A stretch of 64,000 nt of DNA from Bacillota bacterium (GTDB taxonomy: Bacteria > Bacillota > UBA994). The stretch lies in assembly GCA_009773495.1 (NCBI GenBank), contig WSXW01000004.1:45829-109828 (forward strand). The letters are read 5' to 3'. The position numbers were made by a program, and so were the translations under genes. A model generated the notes under the pieces. The model was not told where the DNA came from. It did no database searches and saw nothing but the letters and a program-made list of their open reading frames with translations. Shown piece by piece: positions 8,664 to 18,131 of this stretch. Numbering within the stretch: position 1 is the first letter of the stretch; each line of letters begins with the position of its first letter.

Positions 8664-8789
8664 TCAACTAAAGTATAGCACTGTGAATACTATCGCCCCC
8701 CTGAGAGATTGCTTTCCTATTGTGCATATGCCTAGTTTCCACACTCCACACTAGGGCTCCTCATTCTATAGATGCTTCTTATAGCTCAT

Positions 8790-10178
8790 CTAGTCTGATA
8801 CACTTGGTGCAGGACTAGCTTCGGCGAACATTTGCTGGCGCACGACTGCCTTGGCTTTCCACGCCCCTGAGAAGTATCGCAGAGTAGGAATTATGGTCCC
8901 CACTACCCATCCGGCAGGTATGGCCCACCATATCCCACGATAACTGATGCTAGGGATTGTTACGAGCCAATAACCGACCGAGACACGCGTGATTAAGGCA
9001 ACTATGGTTGTAACCATAGGAATCATGGCGTCACCCGCTCCTCTTAACACCCCGCTAAATACATTCATGATCCCAAATATGACGTAAAAGATGGACACAG
9101 TTTGCATGTACTGTACGCCTCGGGCTATTACCTCGGTTTCCTCAGCGTTGATGAATACCTGAATCATATGTGACCCCATAGTAAACACGAAAATAGAAAC
9201 CACAGCGCAAGAGAATACCACCATCCCGATAGAGGCCCAGAGACCGCTACGCACGCGATCAAGCCTATTCGCACCAATGTTCTGACCAGTAAAAGTAGAT
9301 ACTGCCATACCAAGACTCATTATGGGCATCAGGGCGAAAGAATCCATGCGCGACGCTGCGGTATAGGCTGCTACAGTAACGCTGCCAAAAGAGTTCACGA
9401 GAGCTTGCATAGCCATCATACCGACCGAAGCTACTGTCTGCTGAATAGATGATGGAATGCCGATTTTAAGCATGGTTTTAAAAATATCGATGTCAAACAC
9501 CCACTCTGCACGGGTAAAACGGAGCAGAGGGACATGCTTATATACAAAAACAATACATAGCACAGAAGAAATCCCTTGAGCTATTAGCGTAGCCCAAGCC
9601 ACTCCGCGCACTCCCCAACCTAACGCGACTACGAAGTAAATATCTAGACCAATATTAATAACCGAGGATATCATTAGAAAGTACAGCGGTGTCTTAGAAT
9701 CACCAAGAGAACGCAAAATACCCGCAAAGGCATTGTAGGCGAACATAAAGATTAATCCGCCGAAGAATATTTGCATGTAAGCAACAGAGTCACCAATAAT
9801 CTCTGGGGGGGTGCGTAATAGGTGCAAGAGCGGACGGCTCAAAAACAATCCGATCAAAGACATAACAAGGGCGAACACAAGCTGAAAGCTTAGCGCCGTG
9901 GACACGGCTCTACGTACCTTGTCTATTTTTTTAGCGCCAAAAAACTGCGAAATTACTACACCTGAACCCATGGTAAGGCCCAGAACTAAAGAGATAAGCA
10001 AGAAAATTATAGGGAAACTTGTCCCAACAGCTGCCAAAGCGTTAGGCCCAACGAAACGTCCAACCACAATGGCATCTACCATGTTGTACATTTGCTGAAA
10101 GACATTACCCAGCAACATAGGAAGGGAAAAGATCAAAATCAACTTTGCTGCGGATCCCTGCGTCATATCTTTAACCAT
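8790..10178 (-). CDS. MATE family multidrug/sodium antiporter
   Basis: 462 residues with 12 predicted transmembrane segments in two MatE repeats. The first repeat begins at LILIFSLPMLLGNVFQQMYN with VDAIVVGRFVG, the second near residue 240 (GIPSSIQQTVASVGMMAMQALVNSFG). Length and motifs match bacterial MATE efflux proteins of the NorM/DinF/MepA type, which export cationic drugs against Na+ or H+. The substrate is unknown. The start ATG at 10178 has a weak GGTAGGTG site. Confidence 0.93.
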   Translation of the reverse strand: MVKDMTQGSAAKLILIFSLPMLLGNVFQQMYNMVDAIVVGRFVGPNALAAVGTSFPIIFLLISLVLGLTMGSGVVISQFFGAKKIDKVRRAVSTALSFQLVFALVMSLIGLFLSRPLLHLLRTPPEIIGDSVAYMQIFFGGLIFMFAYNAFAGILRSLGDSKTPLYFLMISSVINIGLDIYFVVALGWGVRGVAWATLIAQGISSVLCIVFVYKHVPLLRFTRAEWVFDIDIFKTMLKIGIPSSIQQTVASVGMMAMQALVNSFGSVTVAAYTAASRMDSFALMPIMSLGMAVSTFTGQNIGANRLDRVRSGLWASIGMVVFSCAVVSIFVFTMGSHMIQVFINAEETEVIARGVQYMQTVSIFYVIFGIMNVFSGVLRGAGDAMIPMVTTIVALITRVSVGYWLVTIPSISYRGIWWAIPAGWVVGTIIPTLRYFSGAWKAKAVVRQQMFAEASPAPSVSD

Positions 10179-10331
10179 AGGAGCACCTACCTTCAGGTTT
10201 AATGTAATAGTGACGTTGTTACCATAGGGAAGACATATTACTTAGCATACCATATTCTTTGGATATAGTACAAAGTTACTGTCAAAATAATTGCGCACAA
10301 AACGGAGCGCTTCCGCTTGCCGCTATCCGCT

Positions 10332-10347
10332 TGAACATGAAACATGA
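10332..10347 (-). repeat. Copy 2 of the dispersed 16-mer (one mismatch)
   Basis: On the minus strand this matches the element at 4341-4356 in 15 of 16 positions. It lies in the 235-base gap between the AEC and MATE genes; the rest of that gap shows no gene, only a short hairpin-rich stretch near 10390-10410. Confidence 0.5.
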
Positions 10348-10413
10348 CCTAGAACGAATCACTAACACTACACTAAACACAAGGGTAGGCCGCAACCTGC
10401 TGCGTTGCATGAC

Positions 10414-11334
10414 CTATCTCCCCAAAAACTGCACCAACAGCGGAATGGTCAGAAATGAGCCCAAGGTCGTTACGAGTACACCCATGGCGGCCTGCTGGCT
10501 ATTCCAACCATATTTATCAGTGAGAACAATGGATCGGACGAAAGTTGGCATAGCGGCTAAGATCACTACCATGGTAGACATCATTGGGTCTACAGTTAAA
10601 AATGTCAATGCTAATGCCGCTATAGCAGGAGAAACTACTAATCGGCCTAGTACCAAAACTGGTACATGCTTAGAGAAGACTCCGTTAGCGAAATCGATCT
10701 CTGCTAAAGCCGCGCCAGTTAACAATAAGGCAAAAGGAGAAGCGGTACTCGCCACACTAGTCATGGCGTCGGTAAGGGCTAGTGGCAATGGCAGAGCTAT
10801 GACCCCTGCCAAAGTGCCTAAAACGAGTCCGATTAAGGTAGGTGTAAAGATCTGCTTAAAATTATTGACTGATATATCCTGTCTTGGAGAGAGCAATAAA
10901 AGTCCTAATGTCCATAATATTGTATCTGAGCCCAGCGAGAACAGTAGTACCACTGCCACGCCTTCAGAGCCAAACACTGCCAGAGCAATGGGAAGACCCA
11001 AATAAAGGTTGTTGCCGAACATGTTAAGAAATGAAACCAAATGTCTTTCTGAACAGGGGATACCAAACAACATCGACAAGAGACGGGCGGAGCCCCAATT
11101 TACAAAGCAGAGTCCAGCCCCCAACAGCACAGGAACAAACGAAGTGGATAAAAGTTCGCGGGTCATGGTACTACGCATTGAAGAGAAGACCATCATCGGC
11201 AGCACGAAATTAAATAGTAAGCGGTTTAAGCCTTGTCGCAGTGTTTTATCCAATAGTCCGACCCGAGACAGGCCTGCACCGGCTAACATCACAATCAAAA
11301 GTCCCATCAGTTTGCTTATGAGCATAGAAACCAC
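10414..11334 (-). CDS. AEC family permease (second copy)
   Basis: 306 residues, about ten hydrophobic segments, with the AEC-like N-terminus LIVMLAGAGLSRVGLLDK and FVLPMMVFSSM. It is paralogous to the product of 2806-3732 but clearly diverged. GTG 11334 follows a GTGGGGG-rich site; ATG 11325 is an alternative start. The probable role is transport of an organic anion. No metabolic gene is adjacent to suggest which. Confidence 0.85.
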   Translation of the reverse strand: MVSMLISKLMGLLIVMLAGAGLSRVGLLDKTLRQGLNRLLFNFVLPMMVFSSMRSTMTRELLSTSFVPVLLGAGLCFVNWGSARLLSMLFGIPCSERHLVSFLNMFGNNLYLGLPIALAVFGSEGVAVVLLFSLGSDTILWTLGLLLLSPRQDISVNNFKQIFTPTLIGLVLGTLAGVIALPLPLALTDAMTSVASTASPFALLLTGAALAEIDFANGVFSKHVPVLVLGRLVVSPAIAALALTFLTVDPMMSTMVVILAAMPTFVRSIVLTDKYGWNSQQAAMGVLVTTLGSFLTIPLLVQFLGR

Positions 11335-11532
11335 GATGTCGCCCCCACCTTACTGTCGATGATATCGGCAATGTGCTGATTTCCTATGGTATCCCTAATT
11401 GGGAATTTATACCTGTTCACTTTTAGCACATATCTCTCTTAATCTTCTACGTAAACAGAAATACTCCTGCAAGAAGAGGGATGGAGAACGGACACCGCAG
11501 AGAGTGATTACGATACACAAAGGATACCCAAT

Positions 11533-11577
11533 GCTTAGGGCAGCGTCTAAGTGCGACACTGCCCTAAGCGATTTTTA
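11533..11577 (+). terminator. Hairpin with T-tract between guaB and the AEC gene
   Basis: Eleven-base arms (11533-11543 with 11559-11569) followed on the plus strand by GATTTTTAG. It is oriented to stop plus-strand transcription, but no plus-strand gene lies upstream; it may serve as a weak guaB terminator on the other strand. The rest of 11335-11597 contains nothing else I can name. Confidence 0.4.
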
Positions 11578-11597
11578 GTTTGTGATTAGTGATTTCG

Positions 11598-13103
11598 TTA
11601 GTTCGGATCAGTTTCCTTTAGAATGACGTCGTGCGCGCCACCTTCAATAATACTAGTGGAAGACACCAAGGTAATCCGTGCTACTTGCTGCAGCTGTTCG
11701 ATAGACACTGCACCACAGTTACACATGGTGGATTTAATCTTACTTACGCTGACCTTTAAGTTGTCTCTGAGAGAACCAGCATAAGGGACAAACGAGTCAA
11801 CACCTTCTTCAAACTCCATCTCCTGTTTATCCCCACCTGAGTCATAACGCTGCCAATTGCGCGCACGGTTAGAACCCTCGCCCCACAGCTCTTTAACGTA
11901 TTTCCCGCCGATCTTAAGCCTGCGGGTTGGGCTTTCGTCAAAGCGGGCGAAGTAACGTCCCATCATTACGAAATCAGCACCCATAGCAAGAGCTAGGGTT
12001 ATATGATAATCATGGACTATGCCGCCATCGGAACAGATGGGAACATATACGCCAGTCTGAGCGAAATACTCGTCCCTGGCCTTAGCTGCCTCGATAACAG
12101 CTGTAGCCTGACCACGGCCAATACCCTTCTGCTCACGGGTTATGCAAATAGCCCCGCCTCCAACGCCAACCTTAACAAAATCTGCACCGGCCTCGGCTAG
12201 ATATAAGAACCCTTCTCTATCCACAACATTGCCCGCCCCGACTCTAACTGAACCGCCATATTGGGTCTTAATCCACTTAAGAGTATCTGCTTGCCATTCG
12301 GAAAAGCCATCGGATGAATCTATACATAGGACATCCGCACCCGCTTCTACTAAAGCAGGCACTCTTTCCTGGTAATCACGAGTATTAATACCTGCACCTA
12401 CTACCAACCTCTTATGAGCGTCAAGCAGTTCATAGGGGTTTTCTTTGTGGCTATCGTAGTCTTTGCGGAAGACTAGGTAGACTAGGTTGTGATTATCGTC
12501 AATAATGGGTAAGCAATTAAGTTTGTGCTCCCAAATCATATCGTTAGCCTCAGAGAGAGAGATGCCTTCTCTGCCATATATCAACGAGGAGGCTGGGGTG
12601 AAAAATTCCTTTACCTTGGTGTCTAGGGCGGTACGGCTGAGTCTATAATCGCGACTAGCAATTAGCCCTACCAATTTACCCGTAGGCGAGCCGTCCTCAG
12701 TAACTGCAACTGTGGAATGGCCAGACTGCTCCTTAAGCGCTAAAACATCCTTCAGGGTGTCGTCGGGCTTAAGATTGGAGTCGCTCACAACGAAGCCTGC
12801 TTTATACTTCTTAACCTTACGTACCATTTCGCTTTGCTGATTTATAGCTTGAGACCCAAATATGAAGGATATCCCCCCACACCTTGAGAGGGCGATGGCC
12901 ATGTTATGGTCTGAAACTGATTGCATGATGGCCGACGAAAAAGGGACATTGATGGTAACAGGACACTGCTCTGCACCTTTTCTGAACCTCACTATAGGCG
13001 TCTTGAGCGAAACCCTGTCGGGGGTGCACTCCTTAGTGGTGAGATTAGGAATGAGCAGGTATTCATTAAACGTTCGTGACGGTTCAGTGCAGTAAAAAGC
13101 CAT
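11598..13103 (-). CDS. guaB: IMP dehydrogenase with CBS pair
   Basis: 501 residues from ATG 13103 (GGAAG site). The frame is open 88 codons further upstream, but that stretch overlaps the structured leader and lacks family similarity. The product is the roughly 500-residue form of IMPDH: a TIM barrel with two CBS repeats inserted (about 100-215), the IMP/NAD loop [10 protein letters not shown] with the catalytic Cys, and the flap with [10 protein letters not shown]. It oxidises IMP to XMP, the first committed step of GMP synthesis. The CBS pair normally binds adenine/guanine nucleotides. The gene is monocistronic and divergent from the Ntn hydrolase gene. Confidence 0.93.
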   Translation of the reverse strand: MAFYCTEPSRTFNEYLLIPNLTTKECTPDRVSLKTPIVRFRKGAEQCPVTINVPFSSAIMQSVSDHNMAIALSRCGGISFIFGSQAINQQSEMVRKVKKYKAGFVVSDSNLKPDDTLKDVLALKEQSGHSTVAVTEDGSPTGKLVGLIASRDYRLSRTALDTKVKEFFTPASSLIYGREGISLSEANDMIWEHKLNCLPIIDDNHNLVYLVFRKDYDSHKENPYELLDAHKRLVVGAGINTRDYQERVPALVEAGADVLCIDSSDGFSEWQADTLKWIKTQYGGSVRVGAGNVVDREGFLYLAEAGADFVKVGVGGGAICITREQKGIGRGQATAVIEAAKARDEYFAQTGVYVPICSDGGIVHDYHITLALAMGADFVMMGRYFARFDESPTRRLKIGGKYVKELWGEGSNRARNWQRYDSGGDKQEMEFEEGVDSFVPYAGSLRDNLKVSVSKIKSTMCNCGAVSIEQLQQVARITLVSSTSIIEGGAHDVILKETDPN

Positions 13104-13141
13104 TCTTGCATCTTCCTTTCGGCTTCGCCATGTTTTACGGA

Positions 13142-13235
13142 ATATTCTATAGGTTGTCTGGGCTTTCCGCAAGTCCCAACCCCAAAGCCTTAGTTTCCCG
13201 AGCCAAACGCCGGTGGAGGGGTTGTTTTTATAATT
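13142..13235 (-). promoter_or_regulatory. Candidate structured 5' leader of guaB
   Basis: Upstream of guaB on the minus strand, GGCTTT can pair with AAAGCC (plus coordinates 13184-13189 and 13161-13166). An alternative stem uses GGTTGGG against CCC...AACC (13175-13181 and 13152-13162); the two share bases and exclude each other. A third hairpin GTTT...AAAC lies just 5'. It does not match the guanine, ykkC or ZTP riboswitch consensus as I remember them. Its position in front of a purine gene suggests ligand-dependent control, acting at translation because no U-tract follows. Confidence 0.35.
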
Positions 13236-13339
13236 GTTTGCCGAAAACATTAACGTATAGAAGGAATCTACTCTAACAAAGCTAATAATATATATAGACA
13301 GTATTACGACTGACGAAGAACTTTGAGGGAGGCCTATAC

Positions 13340-14950
13340 ATGAATCCTGACCCGCTTTATTATCCATATCCCTCGCAACGAATGAGCGTGTATGCTAAAA
13401 AAGGCATGGTAGCAACTTCTCAACCGCTTGCTGCACAAGCAGGGCTAGACATTATTAAGAAGGGTGGCAACGCTATTGACGCAGCGATTGCCACAGCCGC
13501 GTGCCTCACCGTACTCGAGCCTACTTCAAATGGGATAGGTAGCGATGCTTATGCCCTAGTGTGGGTAAAGGGTGAGCTTCATGGGCTAAACTCTAGTGGT
13601 CCTGCTCCTAATGAACTATCCATCAAGGCTGTGCAGGCCCTAGGTCACATCGAAATGCCAAAATTTGGCTTGACCCCTGTTACTGTGCCAGGAGCCCCGG
13701 CTGCGTGGGCCGCGCTCTCAGCCAAATTTGGGCGTCTCCCTCTTACTGAGGTCTTAGCTCCTGCTATTGATTATGCAGAAAATGGCTATCCCCTCTCCCC
13801 AGTTCTAGGTCGCTATTGGAAGCAGGCGTTAGTAAATGACATGCGCGAGCTAAAGGGTGACGTACACCAGAACTACTTTGAAACCTTTGCTCCCGGCGGG
13901 CGCCCACCTGAAATCGGCGAAATGTGGCGTTCTCCTGGTCATGCCGCGACTCTCCGCTCAATTGCGCAAACCAAGTCGGAGTCATTCTATCGTGGCCAAC
14001 TCGCAGACAAAATAGATGAGTTCTCACGCCAGTATGGTGGCTTTATTCGCAAGGAAGACTTGGCAAATTTCTACCCCGAATGGGTTAAGCCCATCTCAGT
14101 AAACTATCGCGGCTATGCGGTGTGGGAGATTCCACCCAATGGCCAAGGACTCGTCGCCTTGATTGCTCTCAATATCCTCAAGGGCTTCGACTTTGTAGAG
14201 AAGGACAGTGTAGAGAGCTACCACCTACAGATGGAAGCGATGAAGCTAGCCTTCGCGGATGGCCTTAAATACATTACGGATTCTAAGCATATGAAAATGC
14301 CAGTCGAGGCACTGCTTAGCGAAGAATACGCAGCCGAACGGCGAAAGCTCATCGGAGAAAAGGCCCTCATGCCGAAGCCGGGAGAACCACCTAAGGGCGG
14401 GACCGTTTATCTAGCGGCGGCGGACGGCGAAGGCAACATGGTTTCTTACATTCAGAGCAACTACATGGGCTTTGGCGCCCGTATTGTGGTGCCCGGCACC
14501 GGTATTTCGCTGCAGAACAGAGGGCACAATTTCTCACTAGACGCACAGCACGAGAATGCGCTGGCACCTGGTAAGCGCACTTTCCATACAATCATCCCCG
14601 GTTTCCTTACTAAGGATGGTCAGGCGGTCGGACCCTTCGGCGTTATGGGAGGTTTTATGCAACCACAAGGCCATGCGCAAGTCATTATGAATACTATCGA
14701 CTTTAACCTAAACCCACAGGCAGCCCTAGATGCTCCTAGGTGGCAGTGGACTGACGGCAAGACCATACAGGTTGAGCCGCACTTCCCCACCCATATCGCC
14801 CAGGCTCTGATGCGAAGGGGGCACCAAGTACAACGCACGGTAGATAGCGGCGGCTATGGCCGAGGCCAGATTATTTGGCGCGACCCAGTCACCGGAGTTC
14901 TCTGCGGCGGCACCGAAGCTAGAACCGACGGACATATTGCGTCCTGGTAA
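13340..14950 (+). CDS. Cytosolic gamma-glutamyltransferase-like Ntn hydrolase (YwrD/HpxW type)
   Basis: 536 residues without a signal peptide, unlike secreted GGT. The N-terminal segment [20 protein letters not shown] and the [10 protein letters not shown] block are GGT-family signatures. The autocatalytic nucleophile is Thr355 in [11 protein letters not shown], and the C-terminal [13 protein letters not shown] motif is intact, so processing should occur. Cytosolic members include B. subtilis YwrD and the oxamate amidohydrolase HpxW, so the substrate need not be glutathione. Given the oxamate locus at 24-37 kb, oxamate is a serious candidate. The larC gene follows 30 bp later, so it may share a transcript with lar genes. 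Confidence 0.85.
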   Translation: MNPDPLYYPYPSQRMSVYAKKGMVATSQPLAAQAGLDIIKKGGNAIDAAIATAACLTVLEPTSNGIGSDAYALVWVKGELHGLNSSGPAPNELSIKAVQALGHIEMPKFGLTPVTVPGAPAAWAALSAKFGRLPLTEVLAPAIDYAENGYPLSPVLGRYWKQALVNDMRELKGDVHQNYFETFAPGGRPPEIGEMWRSPGHAATLRSIAQTKSESFYRGQLADKIDEFSRQYGGFIRKEDLANFYPEWVKPISVNYRGYAVWEIPPNGQGLVALIALNILKGFDFVEKDSVESYHLQMEAMKLAFADGLKYITDSKHMKMPVEALLSEEYAAERRKLIGEKALMPKPGEPPKGGTVYLAAADGEGNMVSYIQSNYMGFGARIVVPGTGISLQNRGHNFSLDAQHENALAPGKRTFHTIIPGFLTKDGQAVGPFGVMGGFMQPQGHAQVIMNTIDFNLNPQAALDAPRWQWTDGKTIQVEPHFPTHIAQALMRRGHQVQRTVDSGGYGRGQIIWRDPVTGVLCGGTEARTDGHIASW

Positions 14951-14980
14951 CAGAGGCAGGCCAAGAAGGGGGAGAACACT

Positions 14981-16228
14981 ATCAGAGCATTATACTACGA
15001 TTGTTTTTCCGGTATTAGCGGCGATATGAACCTAGGGGCCTTACTAGATGTCGGAGTACCTTTTGAACATTTGGAGGCCGAGCTTACCAAGCTAGGTTTG
15101 TCGGAGCACTACCGCTTAACCGCGTGTAAGCGAATTAAGCTGGGCATTGAAGGTACAAAATTCGATGTGGAGCTTGTTGTAACCAAACATCAGCATGACT
15201 GCGACCATAAACACGAGCATACACACCACACGGCACAGGCCCATGGGCCTAGTAGTGAACACCATGAGCATCGTAGTTTTTCGGATGTTAAGGCAATCAT
15301 CGAGAATAGCTCATTAGCGATTGCTGTTAAGAGCCGCGCTATAGCTATATTTCATCAGTTAGCCGTAGCGGAGGCTAAGGTGCATGGCAAGACTGAGGAT
15401 GAAGTCCACTTTCATGAGGTGGGTGCAATCGATGCCATCGTGGATATCGTAGGTGCTGCCATCTGCCTAGAGTACTTACAAGTTGAAGCTGTATACGCCT
15501 TGCCACCGGAAGTGGGTTCAGGGTTTGTTAAATGTGCCCACGGGCTGATGCCTGTACCAGCCCCAGCTACAGCAGAATTACTCACTGGTATACCGTTTAC
15601 CCAACGCCTCAAAGGAGAGGCTACTACGCCCACGGGGGCAACGATTCTCAGGCACTTGGTTAAGTGCTACTACCGTCCTGAAGCGCTTATTGTGGAGAAG
15701 ATTGGCTACGGCCTAGGCACCAAGGACTTTGAACAGCCGAATGTGCTGCGAGTCTACCTGGGAACGGTGGATTCCCCAGGACGTGGTCTGGAGCGCGCGA
15801 CACAATACTTGGTTGAAACAAATATCGATGACCAGAATCCAGAATTCTTTGGCGACACGGAAGCCCGTTTATTCGCTGCTGGGGCAGTGGACGTTTACCG
15901 TACTCCAATCTATATGAAAAAGGGGCGCCTAGGCGTAAAGCTGTCGATCCTTTACCCAGCAGAAAGCGAGCAAGCGGTGTTAGATGTAGTATTTCGTGAG
16001 ACGACTACCATTGGCCTCAGACGCACTACTGTTGATAAGCTAATGCTAGAGCGTAAATTCGTTAAGATTGAAACCCCTTTGGGAACGATATCTGTTAAGC
16101 AAGCCTATTATAAAGGGCAACTGATTAACCAAAAACCAGAGTACGAAGACTTACAGGCTATTGCCCTGACGAACGGGCTCACCATTAAGGCGCTTTACAC
16201 CAAAATTCTACCTTATGTGGAGGCATAA
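14981..16228 (+). CDS. larC: Nickel-pincer cofactor biosynthesis protein LarC
   Basis: LarC inserts nickel into the pyridinium-3,5-bisthiocarboxylate mononucleotide in a CTP-dependent reaction. The conserved family start (ALYYDCFSGISGDMN) begins before the first ATG (15026). A GGGGGAG site at 14968-14974 points to an ATC at 14981 as initiator, giving 415 residues; if translation starts at 15026 the protein loses 15 conserved residues. A His/Asp/Glu-rich metal-binding loop (about residues 68-95) and a HFHEVGAIDAIVDIVG motif are present. It is a single continuous frame, unlike the frameshifted larC of Lactobacillus plantarum. larE follows at once. Confidence 0.9.
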   Translation: MRALYYDCFSGISGDMNLGALLDVGVPFEHLEAELTKLGLSEHYRLTACKRIKLGIEGTKFDVELVVTKHQHDCDHKHEHTHHTAQAHGPSSEHHEHRSFSDVKAIIENSSLAIAVKSRAIAIFHQLAVAEAKVHGKTEDEVHFHEVGAIDAIVDIVGAAICLEYLQVEAVYALPPEVGSGFVKCAHGLMPVPAPATAELLTGIPFTQRLKGEATTPTGATILRHLVKCYYRPEALIVEKIGYGLGTKDFEQPNVLRVYLGTVDSPGRGLERATQYLVETNIDDQNPEFFGDTEARLFAAGAVDVYRTPIYMKKGRLGVKLSILYPAESEQAVLDVVFRETTTIGLRRTTVDKLMLERKFVKIETPLGTISVKQAYYKGQLINQKPEYEDLQAIALTNGLTIKALYTKILPYVEA

Positions 16229-16229
16229 C

Positions 16230-17039
16230 ATGATAAATTTTGAACAAATTCTACAAACGTATTTCCGAACTAAAAAAAGTGTGGCTGTAGCGTTTTCCGG
16301 TGGGGTTGATTCGACCTTACTTGCCGTCTTGGCGACCAAGCACTTGGGTGACAAGGCCATTGCCATCACAGTTAAATCACCCTACATCCCTGATTGGGAA
16401 CTCCTAGAGGCTAAGGAAATAGCCCATAAATACGGTATGCGACACTACATTATTGAGACGGGTACACCCATGTCCATTGCGGATAACCCCCCGGACAGGT
16501 GCTACTTGTGCAAGAAGGAAGTATTCGCCCAGATTATCGCTTGTGCTCGTGAATATGGTATTGAGGTAGTGGCCGACGGTACTAATGTAGATGACCTCAA
16601 GGATTATCGACCTGGACTACGGGCCTTAAGTGAACTGGCCGTCGAAAGCCCTCTCAAGGAGGTGGGCATGACCAAACAAGATGTGCGGGATTTATCCGAG
16701 GCTCTAGGACTCCCCACTTGGAATAAACCTGCCTATGCCTGCCTGCTAACCCGTTTGCCTTACGGTACCCCACTAGAACTCAACGCTTTGCGCATGATCG
16801 AGCAGGCCGAGGTCTTTATGATGGCACTCGGCTATAAGGCGGTACGGGTGCGCAAATTTGGGGACCTTGCCAAGATCGAGGTCGATACTGCCTCGCTACC
16901 CAGTTTACTTGACATGGAACTGTTTCGGCAGATTGTGCGGGAGTTCACCAGCATCGGCTTTAAGCAAGTGGCTCTAGATATGAGTGGGTACCGCACAGGT
17001 AGCATGAATGACGCACTAAAACTAAACGAGAAGGTGTAA
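16230..17039 (+). CDS. larE: LarE, ATP-dependent sulfur transferase for the nickel-pincer cofactor
   Basis: 269 residues from ATG 16230 with GGAGG at 16219, one base after the larC stop. The PP-loop SGGVDS lies at residues 23-28, and the DRCYLCKKEVF and ACLLTRLPYGT segments are typical. Cys171 in the latter corresponds to the sulfur-donor Cys region of LarE. The enzyme adenylates the carboxylates made by LarB and thiolates them. Translation is probably coupled to larC. Confidence 0.93.
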   Translation: MINFEQILQTYFRTKKSVAVAFSGGVDSTLLAVLATKHLGDKAIAITVKSPYIPDWELLEAKEIAHKYGMRHYIIETGTPMSIADNPPDRCYLCKKEVFAQIIACAREYGIEVVADGTNVDDLKDYRPGLRALSELAVESPLKEVGMTKQDVRDLSEALGLPTWNKPAYACLLTRLPYGTPLELNALRMIEQAEVFMMALGYKAVRVRKFGDLAKIEVDTASLPSLLDMELFRQIVREFTSIGFKQVALDMSGYRTGSMNDALKLNEKV

Positions 17040-17041
17040 CT

Positions 17042-17788
17042 GTGGATAAAACCAGTATTCAGACCCTATTGAAAAACGTACAGCAAGGCAGTGTATCTGT
17101 GGAACAAGCTATGGATAGGCTCAGGGACCTGCCATTCGAAAACCTAGATTATGCCATGGTCGATCATCACCGTAGCTTGCGGGTAGGTTGCCCAGAAGTA
17201 ATCTACGGCGAAGGCAAGACCTGCGAGCAATGCGTAGGCATCGTTCGCGCGATGCACCAAAGGGGTAATAACATCCTCATAACACGTGCCTCGCAGGAGA
17301 TCTTCGTGGCTGTTCAAGGGGTAGTGTCCCACGCCGAATATAACTACCTTGGGCGCACCATAAGCATCTATAACACTGTGCACCCCCCTACCCCTTCTTA
17401 TATTGCTATTGTGGCTGCAGGTACATCGGATTTGCCTGTAGTGGAGGAAGCGTATGAGACAGCCCGCATCTTAGGCAACACAGTGCAGAAAATTACTGAT
17501 GTTGGTGTAGCAGGTTTGCACCGTCTGTTTAGCCGCCTAGATTTAATCAGAAAAGCTAAGGTAATTATTGTGGTGGCAGGCATGGAGGGTGCCCTAGCCA
17601 GTGTTGTTGGTGGTCTGGTGGATAAGCCGATCATTGCCGTACCCACCAGCGTAGGCTATGGCGCTAGCTTTGGAGGGCTGGCGGCCCTCTTAACCATGCT
17701 TAATAGCTGCGCTAGTGGTGTTACAGTAGTGAACATTGATAACGGCTTTGGCGCTGCGTACTCGGCCAGTCAGATAAACAAGCTCTAG
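17042..17788 (+). CDS. larB: LarB, pyridinium-3,5-biscarboxylate mononucleotide synthase
   Basis: 248 residues from a GTG start two bases after the larE stop. The C-terminal two thirds are homologous to PurE/AIR carboxylase (AAGTSDLPVVEEAYETARILG, VVAGMEGALASVVGGLVDKP, PTSVGYGASFGGLAALL). An N-terminal region of about 75 residues carries the LarB-specific RCPEVIYGEGKT-like block. It carboxylates and hydrolyses nicotinic acid adenine dinucleotide, the first step to the nickel-pincer cofactor. No larA is in the window. Confidence 0.93.
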   Translation: MDKTSIQTLLKNVQQGSVSVEQAMDRLRDLPFENLDYAMVDHHRSLRVGCPEVIYGEGKTCEQCVGIVRAMHQRGNNILITRASQEIFVAVQGVVSHAEYNYLGRTISIYNTVHPPTPSYIAIVAAGTSDLPVVEEAYETARILGNTVQKITDVGVAGLHRLFSRLDLIRKAKVIIVVAGMEGALASVVGGLVDKPIIAVPTSVGYGASFGGLAALLTMLNSCASGVTVVNIDNGFGAAYSASQINKL

Positions 17789-18131
17789 GGAGCGATTGGC
17801 GATGCGTCCCCGTAAGATTATTCCTAGGTGTATGAGCGCGAGGTTTCTAACATCTTGCACTCGATTCTCAAGGGCGAAAGAAAAAAGAATCCCTCGGAAT
17901 TCGGTCTTTCGCATCGGAAGCTGTATGGAATACACTCCATCAAGTCGTACTTGCCAACGCTTCGCAGCAAGAGGTTGTCAAAATATTCCTCTAAAAACTG
18001 TGCCATTACCCCCCCCCAGTATACACTGCGGTTACGCTTCTGTTCCGTTTACCTAGTATTTCGGGCTTAGAAGGAGTACAATCATTGCGTACGTAATGCT
18101 TGTACTAAAGCAACTAGGAGGCCTAACACAA
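17789..18131. other. 343-base gap without a confident gene
   Basis: Between larB and the MFS gene. Overlapping short frames occur on both strands: plus 17828-18070 (GTG start, 80 codons, YEREVSNILHSI...) and minus 17824-18006 (ATG behind a G-rich run, 60 codons). Neither has a convincing ribosome site plus a recognisable fold. A C10 run at 18010-18019 and AT/GC patchiness suggest eroded sequence. Confidence 0.3.

Noticed and set aside
10259..11005. 248-codon plus-strand frame antisense to the AEC gene
   Set aside because: Shadow of a membrane protein gene: skewed composition, no family motif; the minus strand is a clear AEC permease.
13142..13235. ykkC (guanidine/PRPP/ppGpp) or ZTP riboswitch in the guaB leader
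   Set aside because: Individual words resemble ykkC (AAAGCCC) but the conserved order and the GGUCCGAGAG block are missing.
13104..13367. 88-codon N-terminal extension of guaB
   Set aside because: It overlaps the folded leader, lacks a ribosome site and does not resemble IMPDH; ATG 13103 has GGAAG and the known family start.
15026..16228. Programmed frameshift in larC as in Lactobacillus plantarum
   Set aside because: The frame is continuous over the whole LarC length; no slippery site needed.
17824..18070. Overlapping small frames on both strands between larB and the MFS gene
   Set aside because: No recognisable fold, poly-C tract near the minus-strand start, and mutually overlapping; kept only as a gap description.
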